A stretch of DNA of 56,268 nt. It comes from Occultella aeris. Lineage in GTDB: Bacteria > Actinomycetota > Actinomycetes > Actinomycetales > Beutenbergiaceae. Each line of letters opens with the position of its first letter. Position 1 is the stretch's first letter. The position numbers and the translations under genes were made by a program. The notes beneath the pieces were generated by a model. That model saw only the letters and a program-made list of their open reading frames with translations, was not told the DNA's origin and searched no databases. Positions 37,316-45,715 of this stretch are shown here, piece after piece. The stretch is from assembly GCF_902703175.1 (NCBI RefSeq), contig NZ_CACRYJ010000063.1, positions 1 through 56,268 of the forward strand, given 5' to 3'.

Positions 37316-37389
37316 GGACGTCCCACAGACTCTCTCGAGACGTCCAGCCGCTCCGTGACCAGACCGGAGCGGCACCTTTCGTGCCGCTC
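37316..37389 (+). promoter_or_regulatory. Attenuator with mutually exclusive hairpins before the MFS exporter
   Basis: Three perfect stems: 1) GGACGTC (37316-37322) with GACGTCC (37339-37345); 2) CCGCTCCG (37348-37355) with CGGAGCGG (37365-37372); 3) GAGCGGCAC (37367-37375) with GTGCCGCTC (37381-37389), 5-nt loop. Stems 2 and 3 share GAGCGG, so only one can form. CTCCGT (37351-37356) can also pair with ACGGAG of the exporter ribosome-binding site (37406-37411). This layout fits termination or translation attenuation controlled by a ribosome stalled in the leader. Confidence 0.75.
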
Positions 37390-37418
37390 GGAACCTCTCT
37401 GAGCGACGGAGTACCACC

Positions 37419-38837
37419 TTGGTGTTCTCAAGTCTTCTTTCTTCACGCGGGCACGGCCCGGCCTCGGCACGCGCATGGATGATTCTGTGTGCGATGTCGA
37501 TGTTGCAGTTCTTCATCGCGGTCGACGTGACCGTGGTCAATATCGCGCTGCCCTCGATCGGCGCCGACCTCGGTGTTGATGCCCATTCCCTGACCTGGGT
37601 CGTGGTCGGCTACACCATCACCGGCGGCGGGTTGCTGATGCTCGGCGGTCGCCTGAGCGACCTGCTGGGTCGCCGCCGCATGCTGCTGGTGGGCACGGCG
37701 CTGTTCGGTGCCTCGTCCTTGCTGGCGGGCCTGGCCCAGTCCTTCGAGATCTTGGTACTCGCACGTCTGCTCCAGGGTGCCGGTGAGGCGATCGCCCTGC
37801 CTGCGGCAATGGCGAGCATGGTGCTGACGTTTCCCGAAGGGCCGCGCAGGTCGCGGGCGCTGAGCGTATGGGCCGCAGTCGCCAGTTGCGGGCTGGTACT
37901 CGGATTCGTCCTGTCCGGGATCGTCACCGCCCACCTGGGGTGGCGGTGGATCTTCCTGATCTCGGTTCCGTTCATCCTTGTTGTGCTGCTGGCAGCGTTC
38001 TTCCTGGTCGAGCGCGACCGGCCTGTGTCCCGCGGTTCCGCACTGTTGGACGTTCCTGGTGCCTTGCTGTTGACCGCCTGCCCGTTGCTGTTCACCCTCG
38101 GTGTCGTCGAAGCAGGCGAGCGGGGCACGCCCTTGTGGGTCGCGCCGGCAGCACTGGCCGGTGCGACGCTGGCCGGTATCGGCTTCGTGCTGGTGGAGGC
38201 GCGCTCGCGCAACCCGCTGCTTCCGCTGAGGTTCTTCACGAACCGGGCACGGGTGGCAGCGAATGTGACCACGATGCTGCTCAGCGGTGCGTTGTCGACC
38301 TCGTTCCTGCTCTTCACGTTCTACCTGCAGGATCGCCTGGGCATCGGTCCGATGGGTGCCGGAATGACGATGTTGCCGCTGGCGGTCGCGCTGATCGCGT
38401 TCACGATGCTTGTCCCGCGGCTGTTGGCCAGGTGGGGAGTTCGAACGTGCGTGCTGGCGGGCCTCGCGCTGACCGCGGCCGCGTTGGCCGTGATCGCGGT
38501 GGTGAGCGTCCTCGGCGCGGGCGCGGTGGCGATGGTCCCTGCAATGCTGTTGATCGCGGCTGGGATGGGCCTCGGCCTGGTGGGCCTGCAGTACCAGGCG
38601 GTCAGCGGGGTGACCGATGACGATGCCGGGACAGCCTCGGGGGTGCAACGGGCGGCCGACCAGCTCGGCGGTTCCGCCGGCGTGGCGGTCTGCGTGGGAA
38701 TCGGCTTCGCACCGGCCCTGCATGCCGCTGATCCGTTCCTCGTAGCCACCGTGTTGGCCGGCGGAGGGCTCGGGATCGGCATGCTGGTGGCCCGGCGGAT
38801 GCCCGCAAGGGCCACCGTTCTGGCACGGGAGGGGTGA
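37419..38837 (+). CDS. MFS drug-export protein (DHA2, EmrB/QacA type)
   Basis: A 472-aa proton-driven exporter with about 14 predicted membrane helices. DHA2 features are the acidic residue in the first helix (FFIAVDVTVVNIALPSIG), motif A GGRLSDLLGRRRMLL, the RLLQGAGEAIALPA block and a motif-C-like glycine-rich helix ASCGLVLGFVLSG. The substrate is unknown; drug export is inferred from family and from the leader attenuator. TTG 37419 lies 7 nt after GACGGAG; GTG 37422 is possible. Codons such as CTT, TCT, AGT and TTG are frequent, unlike neighbouring genes, suggesting horizontal acquisition. Confidence 0.9.
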   Translation: MVFSSLLSSRGHGPASARAWMILCAMSMLQFFIAVDVTVVNIALPSIGADLGVDAHSLTWVVVGYTITGGGLLMLGGRLSDLLGRRRMLLVGTALFGASSLLAGLAQSFEILVLARLLQGAGEAIALPAAMASMVLTFPEGPRRSRALSVWAAVASCGLVLGFVLSGIVTAHLGWRWIFLISVPFILVVLLAAFFLVERDRPVSRGSALLDVPGALLLTACPLLFTLGVVEAGERGTPLWVAPAALAGATLAGIGFVLVEARSRNPLLPLRFFTNRARVAANVTTMLLSGALSTSFLLFTFYLQDRLGIGPMGAGMTMLPLAVALIAFTMLVPRLLARWGVRTCVLAGLALTAAALAVIAVVSVLGAGAVAMVPAMLLIAAGMGLGLVGLQYQAVSGVTDDDAGTASGVQRAADQLGGSAGVAVCVGIGFAPALHAADPFLVATVLAGGGLGIGMLVARRMPARATVLAREG

Positions 38838-38933
38838 CCGCCCGTCCCGCCGCTGCGTGCTGCCTGGAACCCGAAGGCGCCAGCGGCGGGGCCGGCGTCC
38901 CTCCACCAGGCAACACGCGATCCGTGCGACCGA

Positions 38934-39566
38934 TCAGGCTCGCTCGGCTCCGGACTGCTCAGCCGCCGGCACCGCCGGGGTGTCCGTCTCTGACCCGACC
39001 ACCTCGGCAAAGGTGTCGATGACGCCGTCGTCCGCTCCGCCGTCGGGCATCTGGATTGCGGCGGCCGGCCCGGCAGGGCGCCGCGACCGCCGCCGCACGA
39101 CCACAGCCACCACGACCGCGACCACGAGCGCGGCGATCACGGCGAGCCCGAGCGGGCTGCCCGCGGCGGCGGCGAGGGCCGCCTCCCAGACCGCGAAGCC
39201 GATCGTCGCGTAGATCGCTCCCCACGCGATCGCGCCGGGGATCTGCGCCAGCGTGTACTTCCACCAGGTGATCCGCAGCACACCCGCGCCGGCCTGCACC
39301 ATCGACTGGAACCCGACGGTCAGGTAGCACACGGGCACCGCGAACAGGCCCCAGCGGCGGATCGCCCGGATGCCGGCGTCCGCGCCGCCGGCCTGTAGCC
39401 AGGCATGCGCCTTGAGGGTCCAACCCTGCGTCGGGTGGGTGCGCCGCAGCGCCTGTTCCGTGACGATCCGCCCGGCCCAGTACATGCCCTGCCCGCGCAG
39501 CATGGCGCCGCAGCTGAGAAGGAGCATGATGAGCCAGAACGGCAGTTCGGCAAGGAAGTCAGGCAT
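38934..39566 (-). CDS. DedA family membrane protein
   Basis: A 210-aa DedA/SNARE-associated protein. The DedA core is seen in the C-terminal half: VCYLTVGFQSMVQAGAGVLRI, TWWKYTLAQIPGAIAWGAIYA, then two hydrophobic helices and a basic-acidic tail. Recent work links the superfamily to lipid-carrier (undecaprenyl phosphate) recycling and membrane homeostasis. The N-terminus is shorter than the usual family. ATG 39566 overlaps the zur stop by 8 bp, so it is the last gene of the zinc operon. Confidence 0.85.
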   Translation of the reverse strand: MPDFLAELPFWLIMLLLSCGAMLRGQGMYWAGRIVTEQALRRTHPTQGWTLKAHAWLQAGGADAGIRAIRRWGLFAVPVCYLTVGFQSMVQAGAGVLRITWWKYTLAQIPGAIAWGAIYATIGFAVWEAALAAAAGSPLGLAVIAALVVAVVVAVVVRRRSRRPAGPAAAIQMPDGGADDGVIDTFAEVVGSETDTPAVPAAEQSGAERA

Positions 39567-39969
39567 CCCGGGTGCCCACCGCCCCCGCGGCCGTGCACTC
39601 CGCGCAGGTGCCGAACAACTCGGCGGTGTGTTCGACGTCGACGAAGCCGTGCGACTGCCCGACCTCGGCGGCCCACTGCTCCACGATGCCGGCGTCCAGC
39701 TCGACGGTCCGCCCGCAGACCCGGCAGACCAGGTGGTGGTGGTGCACCTGCTTGCGGCAGCGGCGGAACAGCGACTCGCCCTCGGCGTTGCGCAGGACAT
39801 CCACGTCGCCGTTCTCGGCGAGGGTCTGCATGGTGCGGTAGACGGTGGCCAGGCCGACCGAGTGGCCGGCCTCACGGAGCATGTCGTGCAGCTGCTGCGC
39901 GCTGCGGAAGTCCTCGGTGTCGGCGAGGACCTCGCTCACGGCCGCGCGCTGGCGGGTCATGCGTTGCAT
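39559..39969 (-). CDS. zur: Fur-family regulator, probably zinc-responsive Zur
   Basis: A 136-aa Fur-family repressor. The winged-helix N-terminus has MTRQRAAVSEVLADTEDFRSAQQLH and the recognition segment HSVGLATVYRTMQTL. The metal/dimer part has HHHHLVCRVCGRTVEL and GTCAEC, giving the two CxxC pairs of the structural zinc site. Zur identity is inferred from its place after znuACB and from the Zur-like palindrome at that operon's promoter. ATG 39969 has AGGAG five bases away; an upstream GTG (39975) is too close to it. The znuB stop is 2 bp before. Confidence 0.9.
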   Translation of the reverse strand: MQRMTRQRAAVSEVLADTEDFRSAQQLHDMLREAGHSVGLATVYRTMQTLAENGDVDVLRNAEGESLFRRCRKQVHHHHLVCRVCGRTVELDAGIVEQWAAEVGQSHGFVDVEHTAELFGTCAECTAAGAVGTRDA

Positions 39970-39971
39970 CG

Positions 39972-40898
39972 TCACTCCTGAGCACCGGCGTTGCTGACGT
40001 TCACGTCGTCATCCATGTCCGGATGAGGATCGGCGGCTCGCCCCCGCCCGGCGCCCAGCAGGGGGCGGACGGCCGCTATCACAGCGTAGACGCAGATCGC
40101 CAGGACAACGATCGTCGCGCCCGGCGCGAGGCGGTGGAAGAAGGTGATGACGAGGCCGATGACGCACACGGCGGCGCCGACGCCCATCGCCGTGAACATG
40201 GTGCGCCGGAACGAGGATGTGACCAGTTGCGCGATGGCGACCGGCACGATCATCAGCGCGCTCACCAGCAGCAGCCCGACGACCCGCATCGAGACGGTCA
40301 CGGTCAGCGCGGCGACCACCGCGATCAGGATGTTCAGCACCTGCACCGGCAGCCCGGTGGAGCGGGCGAACTCCTCGTCCTGGGAGACCGCGAACAGAGC
40401 GGTCCGCAGCCCGATGCCGACGGCCATGATGACGGCCGCCATGACGATGGTCATGACCAGGTCACCGGTGGTGATGGTGGCGAGGGATCCGAACAGGTAG
40501 GCGGTCAGGTTCGCGTTCGTGCCCCCGGCGAGGCTGATGATCACGACGCCGCCGGCGATGCCGCCGTAGAAGAGCAGCGCGAGCGCGACGTCGCCGCTGG
40601 TGCGGCCGCGGGAGCGGACCACCTCGATGAGGATGGCGCCGATCACGGCGGCGATGACCGCGCCGAGGACGGCGTAGGCGTCGTTCGGTTCGGCGCCGGT
40701 CCAGGAGCCGACCAGCCAGCCCATCGCGACGCCCGTGAGCGCGACGTGACCGACGCCGTCGCCAAGCAGTGAGAGCCGTCGCTGCACCAGGTACGTGCCG
40801 ATCACGGGTGCGGCCAGGCCGACCACCAGGGCGGCGATCAGGGACCGCTGCAGCATCGGGCTGGAGACGACGGAGATCAGGCTGTCGATCAGGCTCAT
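39972..40898 (-). CDS. znuB: Zinc ABC transporter permease
   Basis: A 308-aa ABC-3 type permease with about eight membrane helices, matching ZnuB/TroC. Recognisable blocks are PMLQRSLIAALVVGLAAPVIG, VQRRLSLLGDGVGHVALTGV, a conserved cytosolic coupling region SQDEEFARSTGLPVQ, and SMRVVGLLLVSALMIVPVA. It ends with an acidic tail. Start overlaps the upstream znuC stop (ATGA); zur follows immediately. Confidence 0.94.
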   Translation of the reverse strand: MSLIDSLISVVSSPMLQRSLIAALVVGLAAPVIGTYLVQRRLSLLGDGVGHVALTGVAMGWLVGSWTGAEPNDAYAVLGAVIAAVIGAILIEVVRSRGRTSGDVALALLFYGGIAGGVVIISLAGGTNANLTAYLFGSLATITTGDLVMTIVMAAVIMAVGIGLRTALFAVSQDEEFARSTGLPVQVLNILIAVVAALTVTVSMRVVGLLLVSALMIVPVAIAQLVTSSFRRTMFTAMGVGAAVCVIGLVITFFHRLAPGATIVVLAICVYAVIAAVRPLLGAGRGRAADPHPDMDDDVNVSNAGAQE

Positions 40899-41680
40899 GG
40901 AAGGGACCTCGGGGTGACGGTCTCATGCACATCGGTCGGCTCGTGGCGGCCGTGGTCGAGGTGGACGTGCTCGTGATCCGCGGCGCCGTGGCCGGGTGCG
41001 GGGGCCGGGGCGCCACCGTCGTGGGCGATCACGCCGTGGCGCAGCACCACGCACCGCTGGATCAGCGGGCGGATCGGGCCGAGCTCGTGCAGCACGATGC
41101 CCACGGTCGTCCCTTCGGACTGGAGGGTCGTCAGGAGCCTGGCGAACGTGGCCTGGGTGGGGCGGTCCACGCCCGCCATCGGCTCGTCGAGCAGAAGCAG
41201 GTCCGGCGCCCGTACGAGCGCGCGGGCGATGGCGACCCGTTGCTGCTGCCCGCCGGAGAGCTGGTGCAGCGGGCTGTTCGCGCGGTCGGCCAGGTCCACC
41301 GCCGCCAGGGCGTCCAGGGCTCGGGTGCGGCCACCGCGTGGGACGTGCCAGCGGCGGTCGTTGAGCAGCCCGGTCAGGACCACCTCAAGGGCGGTGGCGG
41401 GGATGCCGGACCCGACGGACGCGCGTTGCGGCACATAGCCGACCCGCGGCCAGGGGACCTGCCGCCGCTGGTTGCGCACGGAGATCCCGAACAGGCTGGC
41501 GTCGCCGCCGGAGATCGGGACCAGGCCGAGCATCGCGCGCATCAGCGTGGACTTGCCGGACCCGTTCGCGCCGAGGAGGGCGACGACCTCCCCCTCGCCG
41601 ACGGTCAGGTCGATGCCGCGCAGGATGGTCGCCGAGCCCAGGTCGACCCGCAGATCGGTCACACTGATGAGGTCGCTCAT
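40895..41680 (-). CDS. znuC: Zinc ABC transporter ATP-binding protein
   Basis: A 261-aa ABC ATPase. Walker A is GANGSGKST, Q-loop near YVPQRAS, signature LSGGQQQR, Walker B LLLLDEPMAGVD, and switch HELG. The C-terminus is an unusual His-rich tail (about 225-255) containing HGAADHEHVHLDHGRHEP, which may bind zinc. Stop overlaps the znuB start; start overlaps the znuA stop. Confidence 0.95.
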   Translation of the reverse strand: MSDLISVTDLRVDLGSATILRGIDLTVGEGEVVALLGANGSGKSTLMRAMLGLVPISGGDASLFGISVRNQRRQVPWPRVGYVPQRASVGSGIPATALEVVLTGLLNDRRWHVPRGGRTRALDALAAVDLADRANSPLHQLSGGQQQRVAIARALVRAPDLLLLDEPMAGVDRPTQATFARLLTTLQSEGTTVGIVLHELGPIRPLIQRCVVLRHGVIAHDGGAPAPAPGHGAADHEHVHLDHGRHEPTDVHETVTPRSLP

Positions 41681-42660
41681 GCGCAGCCGAGCGCCCCCGT
41701 GAGTTCGTCCAGGTTGGTCCGCATCACCGAAAGATAGTCCTGTTCGGCGTCGGTCAGGCCCTCGATCGGGTCCAGGACGCCGACGTCGATGCCGAGATCC
41801 TCGGCCAGGACCTCCGCGACCTTCGGGCTGATCAGGGTCTCGGTGAAGATGGTGGTGACGCCGGACTCCTCGACGATGTGGCCGATCTCGGTCAGCCGGG
41901 CGGGGGCGGGCTCACTCTCGGGGTCCAGGCCGGAGATGCCCACCTGGGTCAGGCCGTACCGGTCGGTGAGGTAGCCGAACGCGGCGTGTGAGACCACGAT
42001 GACGTCGCGCTCGCAGGTGCCAAGCGCCGCCGTGTACTCCTCGTCCAGGCCGGTCAGCTCGGCGGTCAGGGCCTGCGCGTTCGCGGTGTAGGTGTCGGCA
42101 TTGTCCGGGTCGGCCTCGCTGAACGTGTCCGCGACGACCTCGGCGACGGCCGCGACCCGGGTCGGGTCGAGCCAGAAGTGCGGGTCCTCGCCCTCGAGGC
42201 CGTGGTCGTGACCGTCGTCCTCGGTGTGGCCGTCCTCGGCCTCGTCGTGCTCATCGCCGGCGGCTCCCTCCGACTCGGCGCCGCCATGGATCACGAGGTC
42301 GGCGGCGTCGGCGGTGTCCAGGATCAGAGGTCCGGACGTCCCGGTCAGCGCATCGTCGATGGCGGGCTGAAAGCCGGACAGGTACACCACGACGTCCGCG
42401 TCCTCGAGGGTCAGCACGTCGACGGGGGACAGCTCCAGGTCATGCGGTTCGGCGCCGGCCGGGGTCAGGTTGGACACCTCGACCAGGTCGCCACCGACGT
42501 GCTCCGCCACGAACTGCAGCGGGTAGAAGGTGGTCAGCACCGTCAGGCCACCGCCCGCCGAGCTCTCGTCCCCGTCCGACGAACCGGCACACCCGGCGAG
42601 TGCGAGGGCGGTCACGGCGGTCAGAGCGGTCAGGACGTACCCGCGGGGAAGTCTGTGCAT
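41677..42660 (-). CDS. znuA: Zinc ABC transporter substrate-binding lipoprotein
   Basis: A 327-aa cluster A-I metal-binding lipoprotein. The signal peptide ends with lipobox ALAGC. The His/Asp/Glu-rich loop (DEHDEAEDGHTEDDGHDHG) and PHFWLDP are typical of zinc binders, with further ligands in VSHAAFGYLTDRYGL and ETLISPKVAEVLA. It captures Zn2+ for ZnuBC. ATG 42660 is chosen because the upstream ATG at 42669 falls inside the -10 box. The transcript is then leaderless. Confidence 0.94.
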   Translation of the reverse strand: MHRLPRGYVLTALTAVTALALAGCAGSSDGDESSAGGGLTVLTTFYPLQFVAEHVGGDLVEVSNLTPAGAEPHDLELSPVDVLTLEDADVVVYLSGFQPAIDDALTGTSGPLILDTADAADLVIHGGAESEGAAGDEHDEAEDGHTEDDGHDHGLEGEDPHFWLDPTRVAAVAEVVADTFSEADPDNADTYTANAQALTAELTGLDEEYTAALGTCERDVIVVSHAAFGYLTDRYGLTQVGISGLDPESEPAPARLTEIGHIVEESGVTTIFTETLISPKVAEVLAEDLGIDVGVLDPIEGLTDAEQDYLSVMRTNLDELTGALGCA

Positions 42661-42696
42661 GGGAACCATTCTCACTTGCGGGCGGGGTGGTGTCAA
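42660..42696 (-). promoter_or_regulatory. znuA promoter with Zur-box-like operator
   Basis: On the minus strand: perfect -35 TTGACA (42691-42696), 17-bp spacer, -10 GAGAAT (42668-42673), then 7 nt to the ATG. Overlapping the -10 and start is the 15-nt TGAGAATGGTTCCCA (42660-42674), which fits the TGNNAATNNTTNNCA pattern of actinobacterial Zur boxes. Zur with zinc would block initiation. Confidence 0.75.
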
Positions 42697-42983
42697 AGAC
42701 TGCGGGTGCCGGTCACGAGTGGTCCTCGTCACGCCGGTACGTGCCGCCCACGTCCTGGCGCCGTTCGTGACCGGCCCGGAGGTGAGCCAGAGGGTTCCGG
42801 GTGAGCCAGAGGGTTCCGGTGCTCTGGGTCACCCGGAACCCGCTGGCTCAAGCCGGACAGGGCGGCGGCAGGGACGGGTCCCGAGGGTTCGGATGCTCAT
42901 GCACAGATTCGCGTTACGCCAAGTTGTCCCCAGATCGGTCGGCGCAACTCGTTGACGGGACCAATGTCGTCAATGGTGGGGAG
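42697..42983. other. Intergenic region between znuA and the AbiEi-like gene
   Basis: Together with the znuA promoter this is a 323-bp gap between divergent genes. Besides the zinc promoter it contains the long palindrome at 42782-42850. TTGACG at 42950 could be a -35 for the rightward gene, but no matching -10 is seen. No short gene is evident. Confidence 0.5.
42782..42850. repeat. Long palindromic intergenic repeat, copy 1
   Basis: A 19-bp unit GTGAGCCAGAGGGTTCCGG is present twice in perfect tandem (42782-42800, 42801-42819) and then in inverted form: 42829-42850 is complementary to 42783-42804 at 21 of 22 positions. It forms a very strong hairpin. Related palindromes are at 44083-44135 and 54516-54585. 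Confidence 0.88.
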
Positions 42984-44051
42984 ATGTCCACGCTGCCCGG
43001 CCCGCCTACCCCACCGGAAGTCGTCCTGGCGCACGAACGTGGCGCCGAGAATCTGGCGACGTTCCACCGCGGCGGTGCACACACGCGGGTACGGCGCGGA
43101 GCGCTCGTCCGGACGAGTGAGTCGGGGGCCTCATGGGAACGGGCTGATCACCTCACCCTTGCGCGCTGTGCCGCCGTGGCTGCACAGTTGTCCTGCCGTT
43201 TCGCCTTCAGCCATGAGACGGCCGTCCTCCTCCACGGCGGCTGGATCGACCATCCTGACGATCTCGTCCACATCAGCCAGTGGTCATCGCCCAACATCGT
43301 GAGGGGTTCCGACCTGCGCCGGCACCACGCGCCCTGGCTCAGGAACGGTGACGTGGTCGAGATCCATGGACTTCCGGTGACCAGTTTCGAACGGACGATG
43401 ATCGATTGCGCGTTGGCACTTCAGCCCGACCGTGCGCTCGCCGCCGTGGACAGCCTGCTCCGAATCCTGTTGAACCCGCGGCGGGACCACCCCGAACGTC
43501 ATGCGATTCGGCTCGTGGCGGTCCGCGCCGGCCTGATGGAGCGACTGGAGGAGTCCCCGGGGCGTCGTGGGCTCGTGAGCGCACGTGCGATCCTCACTCA
43601 CGCCGACCCCCTGAGCGAGTCTCCTGGTGAGTCGATACTGCGATACATCGCGCTTGCCCGTGGGCTTCCCGAGCCGATCACTCAGATGCGCGTACCCACG
43701 GACCAGGGTGTGAAGTACCTCGACGTAGGCTGGCTGATGCGGGTACAGGACAGCCCCGACGGGCGCAGGCTCGGGTACCGTGTCGGCGCCGAGTATGACG
43801 GCAAGGCCAAGTATCGCCCCGATCAGGGCTCGGAGCGCAGGCACGAAGGGTTCAGGGACGACGCCCTGTACGCCGAGAAGGTCAGAGCAGATGCCCTCGG
43901 TCGGGCAGGCGTCCACCTGGAGAGATTCGTACACCATCACCTCATGGATCCAGCCGCGGCGGTGGCCCGGATGCGGGCAGCATTCCCGGCACCGGTTCGC
44001 CCTGACCTGCACCCGCGCCCCGCACTCATGCCGTCGCCCGGTCGACGTTGA
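42984..44051 (+). CDS. Orphan AbiEi-antitoxin-like/DUF559-like protein
   Basis: A 355-aa protein. The N-terminal 200 residues resemble the AbiEi-type antitoxin proteins common in actinobacteria ([57 protein letters not shown]-like order). The C-terminal region (about 235-330) resembles the endonuclease-like DUF559/Vsr fold: [35 protein letters not shown] and [15 protein letters not shown]. No toxin partner is adjacent. Function unknown; these proteins are usually orphan accessory genes. ATG 42984 has GGGGAG directly before it, which is close spacing. Codon use is more relaxed than neighbours and it lies between two palindromic repeats. Confidence 0.78.
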   Translation: MSTLPGPPTPPEVVLAHERGAENLATFHRGGAHTRVRRGALVRTSESGASWERADHLTLARCAAVAAQLSCRFAFSHETAVLLHGGWIDHPDDLVHISQWSSPNIVRGSDLRRHHAPWLRNGDVVEIHGLPVTSFERTMIDCALALQPDRALAAVDSLLRILLNPRRDHPERHAIRLVAVRAGLMERLEESPGRRGLVSARAILTHADPLSESPGESILRYIALARGLPEPITQMRVPTDQGVKYLDVGWLMRVQDSPDGRRLGYRVGAEYDGKAKYRPDQGSERRHEGFRDDALYAEKVRADALGRAGVHLERFVHHHLMDPAAAVARMRAAFPAPVRPDLHPRPALMPSPGRR

Positions 44052-44082
44052 CATCCCGAGCACCGTGGCACAGAGCCTTCCG

Positions 44083-44135
44083 GGTGAGATAGAGGGATGC
44101 ACCCCTCTTCCTCACCCGCATCCCTCTTGCTCGCC
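44083..44135. repeat. Long palindromic intergenic repeat, copy 2
   Basis: GGTGAGATAGAGGGATGC (44083-44100) is complementary to 44118-44135 at 15 of 18 positions, with an inner CCTCTTCCTCACCC segment. The arm layout follows that of copies at 42782 and 54516. It lies between the AbiEi-like gene and glyS and could also terminate transcription. Confidence 0.75.
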
Positions 44136-44219
44136 GGGGGTCCGGTGGGTGGGTCCCAGCCGGGTGTCGCCCGCACTGCTCGGCCTACCCGCAGAACCAG
44201 ACACTCCGCCACCGGCAGG

Positions 44220-44225
44220 TAGCCT
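44220..44225 (+). promoter_or_regulatory. Possible glyS -10 box
   Basis: TAGCCT, about 90 nt before the glyS start. The -35 is not clear. No T-box-like leader could be recognised. Confidence 0.35.
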
Positions 44226-44313
44226 GTCCGATGGGTCTCGCCCGGGCCAGCCAGGCTCGGGCCCGCACGTCCGGAACCAGCCAGGACCGGACACACATCC
44301 AGGAGTGAGTCAG

Positions 44314-45702
44314 TTGGCCAAGGAGCCGTCCCGTCTCGATGCCGTCGTCAATCTCGCGAAGCGCCGCGGGTTCGTGTTCCCGTCCGGTGAGATCTACGGC
44401 GGTACCCGGTCCGCTTGGGACTACGGGCCGCTCGGCGTCGAACTGAAGGAGAACATCAAGCGGCAGTGGTGGCAGAACATGGTCCGCGGCCGTGATGACG
44501 TCGTCGGCCTCGACTCCATGGTGATCCTGCCCAAGCAGGTCTGGGTCGCTTCCGGTCACGTCGGCGTGTTCACCGACCCGCTCACCGAGTGCATGTCCTG
44601 TCACCGCCGGTTCCGTGCGGACCACCTCGAGGAGGAGTTCGAGGAGAAGAAGGGGCGTGCCCCGGAGAACGGCCTCGCGGACATCGCCTGCCCGAACTGC
44701 GGCACGCGCGGGCAGTGGACCGAGCCGCGCGACTTCAACATGATGCTCAAGACCTACCTCGGCCCCGTCGAGGAGGAGTCCGGGCTGCACTACCTGCGCC
44801 CGGAGACCGCCCAGGGCATCTTCGTGAACTTCGCGACCGTGATGGGCGCCGCCCGGAAGAAGCCGCCGTTCGGCATCGGCCAGATCGGCAAGTCCTTCCG
44901 CAACGAGATCACCCCCGGGAACTTCATCTTCCGCACGCGCGAGTTCGAGCAGATGGAGATGGAGTTCTTCGTCGCCCCCGGCACGGACGAGGAGTGGCAC
45001 CAGTACTGGATCGATGCCCGCACCGACTGGTACACCGACCTGGGCATCGCCCGGGACAACCTGCGCCACTTCGAGCACCCCAAGGAGAAGCTCTCCCACT
45101 ACTCGAAGCGGACCGTGGACATCGAGTACCGGTTCGGCTTCCAGGGCAGCGAGTGGGGCGAGCTCGAGGGCATCGCGAACCGCACGGACTTCGACCTGAC
45201 CACGCACACCGAGCACTCCGGCCAGGACCTGTCCTACTTCGACCAGACCAGCGGTGAGCGCTGGGTGCCGTACGTGATCGAGCCCGCGGCCGGCCTGACC
45301 CGCTCGCTGATGGCGTTCCTGGTCGAGTCCTACTACGAGGACGAGGCCCCGAACGCGAAGGGCGGCGTGGACAAGCGCACGGTCCTGCGCCTGGACCCGC
45401 GCCTCGCGCCGGTCAAGGCCGCGGTGCTGCCGCTGTCCCGCAACGAGCAGCTCTCCCCGGTCGCCAAGGACCTCGCCGCTGAACTGCGCAAGAACTGGAA
45501 CGTCGACTTCGACGACGCCGGTGCGATCGGTCGCCGCTACCGCCGCCAGGACGAGGTCGGCACCCCGTTCTGCATCACGGTGGACTTCGACACCGCGGAC
45601 GACCAGGCCGTGACCATCCGCGAGCGTGACTCCATGACGCAGGAGCGGGTCGCGCTCGACCAGGTCTCCGGCTACCTCGCAGCGCGCCTCGTCGGCGCCT
45701 GA
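44314..45702 (+). CDS. glyS: Glycyl-tRNA synthetase (single-chain, alpha2 type)
   Basis: A 462-aa class II aminoacyl-tRNA synthetase charging tRNA-Gly. Motifs include [29 protein letters not shown], a zinc-like CMSCHRRF ... CPNCGTRG insertion, motif 2 [26 protein letters not shown], and motif 3 [18 protein letters not shown]. The anticodon-binding domain is at the C-terminus. TTG 44314 is chosen because AGGAG (44301-44305) is 8 nt upstream and the product begins [12 protein letters not shown] like other family members; GTG 44305 overlaps the ribosome-binding site. Confidence 0.96.
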   Translation: MAKEPSRLDAVVNLAKRRGFVFPSGEIYGGTRSAWDYGPLGVELKENIKRQWWQNMVRGRDDVVGLDSMVILPKQVWVASGHVGVFTDPLTECMSCHRRFRADHLEEEFEEKKGRAPENGLADIACPNCGTRGQWTEPRDFNMMLKTYLGPVEEESGLHYLRPETAQGIFVNFATVMGAARKKPPFGIGQIGKSFRNEITPGNFIFRTREFEQMEMEFFVAPGTDEEWHQYWIDARTDWYTDLGIARDNLRHFEHPKEKLSHYSKRTVDIEYRFGFQGSEWGELEGIANRTDFDLTTHTEHSGQDLSYFDQTSGERWVPYVIEPAAGLTRSLMAFLVESYYEDEAPNAKGGVDKRTVLRLDPRLAPVKAAVLPLSRNEQLSPVAKDLAAELRKNWNVDFDDAGAIGRRYRRQDEVGTPFCITVDFDTADDQAVTIRERDSMTQERVALDQVSGYLAARLVGA

Positions 45703-45715
45703 GCACCCGGGCCCG

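Noticed and set aside
38838-38933. Bidirectional terminator between the MFS and DedA genes (TGCCTGG ... CCAGGCA)
   Set aside because: The arms are only 7 bp with a loop of about 40 nt; too weak to call.
44052-44313. T-box riboswitch before glyS
   Set aside because: No T-box core or specifier loop could be identified; the region holds the palindrome and a possible -10 only.
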